DNA of 19,573 nucleotides, taken from SM23-73-3 sp965369445 (GTDB taxonomy: Bacteria; Zixibacteria; MSB-5A5; SM1-73). Under the pieces are notes generated by a model. The model did no database searches. It was not told where the DNA came from and saw nothing but the letters and a program-made list of their open reading frames with translations. The stretch is from the NCBI GenBank assembly GCA_965369445.1, contig CBDUQU010000050.1, forward strand, positions 1 to 19,573, given 5' to 3'. How positions within the stretch are numbered: the stretch's first letter is position 1; each line of letters begins with the position of its first letter. This document shows positions 8,737 to 13,866 of the stretch, one piece after another. The position numbers and the translations under genes were made by a program.

Positions 8737-8777
8737 CGGCCGAGCCTTTTCCTCAAGAGCTCGGCCGTTCTGTTCTT
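8737..8777 (+). terminator. terminator of the propeller gene
   Basis: CGGCCGAGC (8737-8745) pairs perfectly with GCTCGGCCG (8759-8767) over a 13-base loop. It is followed by TTCTGTTCTT. The T-tract is interrupted, so termination may be partial. Unlike the other three loci, it lacks the CTTGTCnGAGAC block. Confidence 0.6.
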
Positions 8778-8803
8778 AAAGTATAGTTTAGCGCAAAATC
8801 TTC

Positions 8804-8831
8804 TTGCCAAAACCAACAAATTCCATATATT
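8804..8831 (+). promoter_or_regulatory. promoter for the cohesin-like/dockerin gene
   Basis: TTGCCA (8804-8809) is followed after 16 bases by TATATT (8826-8831), the same spacing and -10 box as upstream of 189 and 6034. The predicted leader is about 75 nt. Confidence 0.6.
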
Positions 8832-8913
8832 AAGTATATCAACGCTGGCGACTGTGGAAGCTAGGGACAATGGGCGGTGGTTCCTTTTTCCAACTCCAAA
8901 ACCGGAGGTCTTT

Positions 8914-9888
8914 ATGCTGAAACGCTATCTGTTAATTCAGGCGATGTTGGCAGTGTCAATGATCGTGTTTGTGTTTGGCACCTCCTCATGGGCTGTCTGC
9001 CCGGAGGATACAGCTGATCATGGCGAGTGCGACACCATTTACCTGGCGCCCTGGCCTGCTGATACTATTCAGCAGGGCGACGGGCCTTATTTTGTCCGGG
9101 TTCCGTTCTTCGTTACCAGCGATCTGGTTGATTATATGGATTCAATTGCGGCTATTAATGTTCCTCTATGTATTTCACACAGTAACCCATCCAAGTACTG
9201 CAGCGTCTCCGCGTATTGGAATACCACCAGCACGCTTTACCTCTCCCCGGATTTCAGCACCAGGAGCATATTCCGTCACATTGTGGAAGGTGAAGATACC
9301 GTGCATCATAATCGTATGGCAGACATGGCAGCGGATCTTTCGGGAAGAGACTGGGAGACGAGGGCACTCAAGGTCGAAAGCGACAGTTCCTGGTGGGTTT
9401 ACAGCGGGGGAACGGATTCTCTGTTTGTCCCGTCCCATTTCTGGATGGGGCTTATGGCTACCGCAGCCAGTGATCAATACTGGTGGGAGGGCAGTGGGGT
9501 GCTGCTCGCCACCATGACCCTCAAGCTGGAGGACACCATGCAGATTTGCATGGATAGCTGCTTCTGGCCACCCGCCGTAAGCCTGGAGTTTTTCAATGGG
9601 CCGGGACGGCGTTGGGTTCCCAGGCTAGGGACCCCTCATGATCCTTACTCTTACCGCGTTTGTTTCAATGTCCGGCGTTCCGATTTCATCCGGGGAGACG
9701 CAAACGGAGACGGACTAATAGACCTGGCTGATATCGTCCATTTGATAAACTTTCTCTACAGAAACGGCGACCCACCTGCTCCGATGGAAGCCGGAGACGC
9801 CAACAGCGACGGAATCGTCGATGTCGCTGACGTGGTCTACCTGGTGAACTATCTGTATAGGGGTGGAGACCCACCAGGCTCTCCATGA
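8914..9888 (+). CDS. secreted cohesin-like beta-sandwich protein with C-terminal dockerin
   Basis: This protein is 324 residues from the ATG at 8914. That start is preferred over 8854 because GGAGGT (8904-8909) lies just upstream and the protein then begins with a proper signal peptide (MLKRYLLIQAMLAVSMIVFV, cleavage near SSWA at residues 24-27). Residues 39-260 are beta-rich. They show features resembling a cohesin/CBM-type sandwich: an early (Y)FVRVPFFVTSDLVDYMDSIAAI segment, a central LYLSPDF strand and a late GSGVLLATMTLKLEDTMQ strand, comparable to the GVLATI strand of cohesins. This fold call is by eye only. Residues 261-322 are a clear dockerin with two good loops (DANGDGLID and DANSDGIVD) and LVNYLYRGGDPP. 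If correct, one polypeptide carries both a potential receptor fold and a dockerin. It could equally be a generic hypothetical dockerin protein. It has its own promoter and terminator. Confidence 0.78.
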   Translation: MLKRYLLIQAMLAVSMIVFVFGTSSWAVCPEDTADHGECDTIYLAPWPADTIQQGDGPYFVRVPFFVTSDLVDYMDSIAAINVPLCISHSNPSKYCSVSAYWNTTSTLYLSPDFSTRSIFRHIVEGEDTVHHNRMADMAADLSGRDWETRALKVESDSSWWVYSGGTDSLFVPSHFWMGLMATAASDQYWWEGSGVLLATMTLKLEDTMQICMDSCFWPPAVSLEFFNGPGRRWVPRLGTPHDPYSYRVCFNVRRSDFIRGDANGDGLIDLADIVHLINFLYRNGDPPAPMEAGDANSDGIVDVADVVYLVNYLYRGGDPPGSP

Positions 9889-9901
9889 TTGCCAATAGTT
9901 A

Positions 9902-9929
9902 CTTGTCAGAGACCGGGCGGTTCGATTAC
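9902..9929 (+). repeat. shared 3' block, copy 2
   Basis: These 28 bases match 2947-2974 at 25 positions. The flanking CTCTCACCACATGCCGAATC then continues into a nearly identical terminator hairpin. The block starts just after the stop codon of the last dockerin gene, as a 3' UTR element would. Confidence 0.6.
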
Positions 9930-9940
9930 TCTCACCACAT

Positions 9941-9976
9941 GCCGAATCTCTAACTTTAGAGGTTCGGCCTTGTTTT
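9941..9976 (+). terminator. terminator of the cohesin-like/dockerin gene
   Basis: GCCGAATCTCTA (9941-9952) pairs with TAGAGGTTCGGC (9957-9968) with one wobble and a 4-base loop. It is followed by CTTGTTTT. It is a near copy of the terminator at 3034-3072. Confidence 0.8.
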
Positions 9977-10099
9977 GTCTACTTTTTTGGGGCGGGGTTG
10001 TAGGGGCTGTTGGAGAACCTCGAACCGGAGTGCCCGTCTAGGCGGTTTTAATAGAAATCTAACTGCTGGTAGTATAATAAGTTCTGATTTCAAAAAACA

Positions 10100-10149
10100 G
10101 CGGAAGCCCCGCAAGGCGGGATTTCCACTTCGTTCCAACAAGCTTCCGC
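10100..10149. repeat. stem-loop with inner hairpin
   Basis: GCGGAAGC (10100-10107) pairs perfectly with GCTTCCGC (10142-10149). Inside is a small CCCGC/GCGGG hairpin. It lies in the 971-base stretch 9889-10901 that holds no convincing gene. Confidence 0.5.
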
Positions 10150-10217
10150 ACTCCAGAACCACTTTTTCGACAGTCCCTTGTACCCCCGCCTTTTTTCTAC
10201 GGTCACAGAGACCCCCG

Positions 10218-10302
10218 CCCGTACGGGGGGCGTCCAGGCGGACAGGGGTACACGGACGTGCCCCCAGACGGGCCTGTCCGGGCGTCTGGGCAACCCCTGT
10301 CC
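10218..10302. repeat. GC-rich nested palindrome cluster
   Basis: CCCGTACGGG (10218-10227) is a perfect 10-base palindrome, also present twice at the window end. Downstream, GGACAGGGGT (10240-10249) pairs perfectly with ACCCCTGTCC (10293-10302). It encloses a second perfect stem, CCCAGACG (10263-10270) with CGTCTGGG (10283-10290). The open frames here on both strands are proline/arginine-rich artefacts of this composition. Confidence 0.6.
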
Positions 10303-10620
10303 GATCGGGGAGGCGGCGATCCGCCCGGCTGCTTTTGATCATACATATTCGGGCGCATAAGACTGGGAATCAAGCACGGTAGTGGCTCCCTGCTCGCGGC
10401 GCAGTATGCTGCGCTTGCTAAAACACTGACTTATCAGCTGACAAAACCTTATTGTGTGCAGTAATAGGGCAAGAAATGCTTTTTTGCTCATAGGAGGTGC
10501 CGCAGGTTGTTGCGTTGGACATAAAGGTCTGAGTCCGGGTCAATCGACCCGTTCCTTGTAAGCTATTGTTTTGCAAACGCTTAACGTCGGACAATCATAA
10601 AGCCTGGGATGGGCTGACTC
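10303..10620. other. non-coding stretch without a recognised feature
   Basis: I see no gene here. There is a perfect hairpin CGGGTC/GACCCG (10536-10551) without a T-tract. A strong AGGAGGT at 10492-10498 is followed only by a five-codon TTG-initiated frame. No tRNA, SRP RNA or tmRNA pattern is recognisable. Confidence 0.4.
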
Positions 10621-10722
10621 TGGCACAGTTTTTGTATAAGTATGAAGGCGTTGGTTGCCCCTTCAGATTGTCTTTCTGCTTTACGCTCCGTCTGCTCTAA
10701 GCCCGGCAGACGGAGTTTTTTT
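10621..10722 (+). ncRNA. candidate small RNA: promoter-like element, hairpin and strong terminator
   Basis: TGGCACAGTTTTTGTA (10621-10636) resembles a sigma54 -24/-12 element, with TGGCAC and TTG at the right spacing but T instead of C in the final GC. A TATAAG (10635-10640) could instead be a sigma70 -10 box. About 10 bases further on, GAAGG (10644-10648) pairs with CCTTC (10660-10664). CTCCGTCTGC (10686-10695) then pairs perfectly with GCAGACGGAG (10706-10715), followed by seven Ts. The transcript would be about 75-80 nt. No ORF with a ribosome binding site is present. The terminator is solid; the RNA gene itself is inferred. Confidence 0.4.
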
Positions 10723-10745
10723 GTGTTAGCCTCACACCAATCGAT

Positions 10746-10780
10746 ATCCGCTTAATCCGTTTGATCCGCTGACAAATCCG
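10746..10780. repeat. four ATCCG repeats
   Basis: ATCCG occurs at 10746, 10755, 10764 and 10776 (spacings 9, 9 and 12), each followed by a YTK-type trinucleotide. It lies upstream of the radical SAM gene. A weak -10 box TATATT is at 10818-10823 without a clear -35 box. Confidence 0.4.
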
Positions 10781-10867
10781 TTGACCGATTTCTGTTTTTT
10801 CCCTCCGCGAGGCTTCGTATATTGCCGATATGCAGCAGTAGCATCCCAGAATAGGACAAATGGCAAA

Positions 10868-10887
10868 GGGTCGGATAAATCCGACCC
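10868..10887. repeat. perfect REP-like palindrome at the radical SAM start
   Basis: GGGTCGGAT (10868-10876) and ATCCGACCC (10879-10887) form a perfect 9-bp stem with a 2-base gap, followed by CTACG. The pattern is a palindromic head followed by a C(T)AC tail, like the elements at 12037-12060 and 19475-19547. Confidence 0.55.
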
Positions 10888-10901
10888 CTACGAAGAAGAA
10901 G

Positions 10902-11663
10902 ATGAAAGAGTATCCCCGTTACATAACCCCTGGCTTTGCTCCTTATGATCCTCTCGAACTGGCAAACATGACGGAGGAGATCGTCTGCCGGGGTTTGTCC
11001 CGCAAATATACCAAGTTTTACAGAGTGGGGGTCTACGGTGGTATCTCTACCGGCTACACGGTGGGCTGTTGCCTGAGATGTATCTATTGCTGGGTGGATT
11101 GGTCCAGGGATTTCCCTGAATCGCACGGAAAGTTTTATACACCCAGGCAGGTTTTTCAGAATCTTATTTTTCATGCCAAGAGGAAAAAGGTGTCGAAATT
11201 GAGGATCTCAGGAGGAGAGCCGACTTTGTGTAAGGATCACCTGCTGCAGGTGCTGGAATTTGTGAAAGACACCGATTATCTCTTTATGCTGGAAACCAAC
11301 GGCGTCCTGCTGGGCCACGATCAAAACTACGTAAAGGAATTGGGTCGATTCAGGAGCAATCTCCATGTTCGGGTCTCCCTCAAGGCCGGCACGCCGGAGG
11401 GTTTTCAGAGGCGGACCGGAGCGGTGGGAAAATTCTATGAGCTGCCGTTCTTAGCCATAAGGAATCTGGGCCAGACCAATTTAGAGTTTCACGTGGCCTG
11501 CATGAGCGATCCGAAGGTGATGCCAAAAGAGGAGAGGAATATCATGCTTCGAAAACTGAAGGAAGTGGGTTATCACGGTTACCTGGAGGAGGAATATTGT
11601 GATCCCTATCCCACCGCTGTGGCTCGCCTGGAAAAAGCGGGTGGGGACCTTTTCACCCAGTAA
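10902..11663 (+). CDS. radical SAM protein of unknown specificity
   Basis: From the ATG at 10902 the protein has 253 residues. The radical SAM cluster motif CX3CX2C is at residues 56, 60 and 63 (GCCLRCIYCW), and a SAM-binding GGEP motif is at 104-107 (RISGGEPTL). LFMLETNGV and LHVRVSLKAGTPEGFQRRTG follow, as in MoaA/NifB-like members. No SPASM-type cysteine cluster is seen at the C-terminus; only isolated cysteines occur in HVACMSD and EEEYCDPYP. The substrate is unknown. The open frame extends back to an ATG at 10860, but those 14 codons run through the palindrome at 10868-10887, so the internal start is preferred. The ribosome binding site is weak at both (purine-rich GAAGAAGAAG, or AGGA very close to 10860). 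It is followed after 24 nt by a broken metallophosphoesterase. Confidence 0.85.
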   Translation: MKEYPRYITPGFAPYDPLELANMTEEIVCRGLSRKYTKFYRVGVYGGISTGYTVGCCLRCIYCWVDWSRDFPESHGKFYTPRQVFQNLIFHAKRKKVSKLRISGGEPTLCKDHLLQVLEFVKDTDYLFMLETNGVLLGHDQNYVKELGRFRSNLHVRVSLKAGTPEGFQRRTGAVGKFYELPFLAIRNLGQTNLEFHVACMSDPKVMPKEERNIMLRKLKEVGYHGYLEEEYCDPYPTAVARLEKAGGDLFTQ

Positions 11664-11687
11664 AGTGATTTCCTGGAAGTGACCTCT

Positions 11688-11906
11688 ATGAAGATTCTAG
11701 CAATCTCCGACTGGCATGGGAAGGAAAAGGTTCTATCCCAGCTCGCTTCGGCAATCAAAGGCCTTCCTCTGGATGCGGTCGTGTTCACCGGAGACATATT
11801 GCAGTGGAGAGCCAAATGCTCGGAATGGGCAAACGCAAGAAAAAAACAGAATCCCACGCCCTTTAAGGGAGTCACTATCTCTCTTTCCTTTGGTCCGAAT
11901 TCTTAA
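11688..11906 (+). pseudogene. truncated calcineurin-like metallophosphoesterase
   Basis: Seventy-two residues remain. The N-terminal blocks of a metallophosphoesterase are intact: ISDWHG with metal ligands D8 and H10, and VVFTGDIL with G35-D36. The frame then runs to a stop shortly after KQNPTP. The later blocks (the NHE/GNxD block and the C-terminal GHTH-type histidines) are missing, and I could not find them in the other + frames before 12213. Intact family members are usually 200-270 residues. Sequence after about 11864 is non-coding and rich in palindromes, so a deletion or repeat-mediated rearrangement is likely. The fragment cannot assemble a normal dinuclear site. Confidence 0.75.
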
Positions 11907-11973
11907 ATCCGCGGTGCTTGATGATAACATCGATTAGGAATCTTATTCCATCTTCCCGCCCTGCTCAATATCC

Positions 11974-11992
11974 CCCTCCCTCGATGGGAGGG
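11974..11992. repeat. perfect short hairpin CCCTCCC/GGGAGGG
   Basis: CCCTCCC (11974-11980) pairs with GGGAGGG (11986-11992) over a 5-base loop. There is no T-tract, so this is more likely a dispersed palindromic repeat than a terminator. It lies in the 11907-12213 gap, which otherwise holds another palindrome and the tilS promoter. Confidence 0.5.
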
Positions 11993-12036
11993 TGATGTAA
12001 AGAGCTGCGCATACACCTACAATAACCCCCTCTCCG

Positions 12037-12060
12037 CGCACCCTGAAGGGTGCGGCTGCC
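12037..12060. repeat. REP-like palindrome with GGCTGCC tail
   Basis: CGCACCCT (12037-12044) and AGGGTGCG (12047-12054) are perfect arms, followed by GCTGCC. The unit GCACCC-N4-GGGTGCGGCTRC also occurs inverted at 19475-19497, where it reads TGTAGCCGCACCC on the + strand. This indicates one dispersed family. Confidence 0.6.
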
Positions 12061-12154
12061 GCGTCATGGGGCAGGATCATACGACACTCAGAGTCCGAGC
12101 GAAGTGCAGCAGCGCGCCTGGTGTGCGATGTTTCTCTTTATACTGGCTTTTTAT

Positions 12155-12183
12155 TTGACAGGGAATGCTTTCGTTGCTATTAT
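12155..12183 (+). promoter_or_regulatory. strong sigma70-like promoter for tilS
   Basis: TTGACA (12155-12160), a 17-base spacer and TATTAT (12178-12183) give a predicted start near 12190, 24 nt before the ATG at 12214. Since the open frame is continuous from 12121, this promoter argues against the upstream GTG start. Confidence 0.75.
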
Positions 12184-12213
12184 TCAGACGGCAATGAATT
12201 CACCTTGAAAGCT

Positions 12214-13611
12214 ATGAAAAATATCGAGTTCATAGAAAAGATGAAGGGGACCGTACGACGCTTCGGGCTTCTTACAAAGGGTGATAGCGTTCTGGTGGCG
12301 CTCTCCGGCGGGCCGGATTCTGTGGCTTTGCTTTACAGCTTGGTTGCCATTCAGTCTGAGTTCGGCCTGAAGCTACACGCGGCTCATCTGAACCACAAAC
12401 TGAGAGGAACGGAATCCGATGCGGATGAGGAATTCGCCAGAGAACTGGCCTCCGGCCTGAAGGTCAGATTCTTCTCCAAGAGAATAGACGTTAAGAAGGA
12501 GGCGAAGAAGAGAAAGCTGAGCATAGAGGAGGCTGCCAGGGAACTACGATATCGATATCTGGAAAAGCTGGCTGACCGGATCAAAGCTGACAGAATCGCT
12601 CTGGGCCATCAGGCTGACGATCAGGCGGAGACTTTCTTGATGAGGCTGATCAGAGGAGCCGGAAGTATGGGGCTTTCCGGTATTCCAGCCAGAAGAGGAA
12701 AGATCATCCGACCCCTGATTCAGATCAGGCGCACAGAGATCGAAGAATTTATCAAAGCTAACAAAATCCCATACAGGTTGGATTCATCTAACTATCTGCC
12801 CGATTTCTTCAGGAATAAAATAAGACTGTCTCTTCTACCCAGAATTAAAGAGGAGTTTAACCCCAGGATCGTAGAGATTCTGAATCGAACCGCGGATATC
12901 ATCTCCCTGCAACAGGAATACATCGAAAATAGAAGCGAACAATTGCTTGAAAGCCTTTGTACGATTGGCAAAGGCAACATCACTTTTGACTTGAGAGCGT
13001 TTGCGGATTATGACATATGTTTGCAAAGAGAGATGGTCCGGCTGTGCGTGAAGAAGCTAAAAGGGGACCTCAAGCAGCTAAGCTTCGAGCCGGTGGATCG
13101 AGCCTTAGATTTGGTTCATCAAGAGAAAAGTGGAAGGAGGGTGCAGTTAGTAGACACGATATGGGCGGAGGTCAGCGGCAAGGAGTTCGCCGTCTACAGG
13201 GGAGAGAAGAGAAGATACAGCTATCCCCTTAAGCTTCCGGGAGAGGTGAGTCTGAAAGATTGGGGTATGAAGATCAAGGCTGAAATCCTCAAAGCCGAGC
13301 CTGCGGCTGAGAATTTGGTGTGCCGGAATCAAAATGTCGCACTTCTGGACTGGGAGAAGCTAAAGGAGCCGTTTTGTCTTCGCAGCAGAAGAAGGGGGGA
13401 CGAATTTAAGCCCCTGGGAATGAAGGGAACCAAAAGCGTTGCCGATTTTCTAATAGATGCCAAGGTGCCCCGATACCTTCGGGATGAGGTGCCGGTTTTG
13501 ACCTCAGGAAAGGAAATCGTCTGGTTGGTGGGACACAGGATCAGTGAGAAGCACAAGGTGACAAGCAAGACCAAGAAGGTGATCAGGCTGCGGGCAACTT
13601 TTTTTCGATGA
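12214..13611 (+). CDS. tilS: tRNA(Ile)-lysidine synthetase
   Basis: TilS uses ATP to attach lysine to cytidine 34 of the CAU-anticodon tRNA-Ile, switching decoding from AUG to AUA. The 465-residue protein carries the PP-loop SGGPDS at residues 31-36, followed by LHAAHLNHKLRG and the family block LGHQADDQAETFLMRLIRGA. RRTEIEEFI and NKIRLSLLP segments are also present. The C-terminal TilS_C domain is recognisable (LRSRRRGDEFKPLGMKGTKS, then VPVL, WLVGHRISE). Length is normal for full-length TilS. The ATG at 12214 is chosen because a strong promoter at 12155-12183 lies inside the longer open frame from 12121, and the PP-loop then sits at the usual distance from the N-terminus. The ribosome binding site is weak. 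Next downstream is ftsH, a common tilS neighbour. Confidence 0.95.
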   Translation: MKNIEFIEKMKGTVRRFGLLTKGDSVLVALSGGPDSVALLYSLVAIQSEFGLKLHAAHLNHKLRGTESDADEEFARELASGLKVRFFSKRIDVKKEAKKRKLSIEEAARELRYRYLEKLADRIKADRIALGHQADDQAETFLMRLIRGAGSMGLSGIPARRGKIIRPLIQIRRTEIEEFIKANKIPYRLDSSNYLPDFFRNKIRLSLLPRIKEEFNPRIVEILNRTADIISLQQEYIENRSEQLLESLCTIGKGNITFDLRAFADYDICLQREMVRLCVKKLKGDLKQLSFEPVDRALDLVHQEKSGRRVQLVDTIWAEVSGKEFAVYRGEKRRYSYPLKLPGEVSLKDWGMKIKAEILKAEPAAENLVCRNQNVALLDWEKLKEPFCLRSRRRGDEFKPLGMKGTKSVADFLIDAKVPRYLRDEVPVLTSGKEIVWLVGHRISEKHKVTSKTKKVIRLRATFFR

Positions 13612-13701
13612 CCGGTTGTGAATCCGGCAGCTATCGCCGAGGAATGGTAGAGTACTCAAAGATTTGGGCATATATATTGAGGGCAGGCACGTAATAATAG
13701 T

Positions 13702-13729
13702 GTGAGACTTAAGCCGGTTCCGGTCTCAC
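13702..13729. other. hairpin in the tilS-ftsH gap
   Basis: GTGAGAC (13702-13708) pairs with GTCTCAC (13723-13729) around an inner CCGG-tt-CCGG. It is followed by CTTGAATAAC, without a T-tract, so it may be a weak terminator or a leader structure. The 255-base gap 13612-13866 has no ORF and no promoter that I would call with confidence. Confidence 0.4.
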
Positions 13730-13866
13730 CTTGAATAACACGATCAATAGCCCGGATGAGTAGAAAGGCGAGGAGTCTTTTGTTCGTGACTTTGCCCACA
13801 AGATGAGAGGATGAAGCACGAAATCGGACTTCACATCTGAGGGGCTTTTGACTGGGGATTAAAGAA

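Noticed and set aside
8737..8777. Member of the shared 3' block family
   Set aside because: The hairpin is GC-similar but lacks CTTGTCnGAGAC and the flanking matches, so it was not counted.
8854..8913. Upstream ATG for the cohesin-like/dockerin gene
   Set aside because: It would add 20 residues before a clear signal peptide, and GGAGGT is positioned for the ATG at 8914.
9975..10382. A 135-residue + strand frame and overlapping - strand frames
   Set aside because: They are arginine/proline-rich, overlap perfect palindromes, lack ribosome binding sites, and are explained by high GC.
10492..10524. AGGAGGT followed by a TTG-initiated five-codon frame
   Set aside because: A five-residue peptide from a TTG start cannot be supported. 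It is probably a chance ribosome-binding-like sequence.
10500..10570. Possible tRNA or SRP RNA around the GGGTCAATCGACCC hairpin
   Set aside because: No acceptor stem, anticodon loop or CCA end fits, and no SRP core motif is present.
10746..10780. ATCCG repeats as a CRISPR array or replication origin
   Set aside because: The units are too short and close for CRISPR, and there are no DnaA boxes or AT-rich unwinding region.
12121..12213. Upstream GTG start for tilS
   Set aside because: A strong promoter (12155-12183) lies inside this extension, so the mRNA would start after it.
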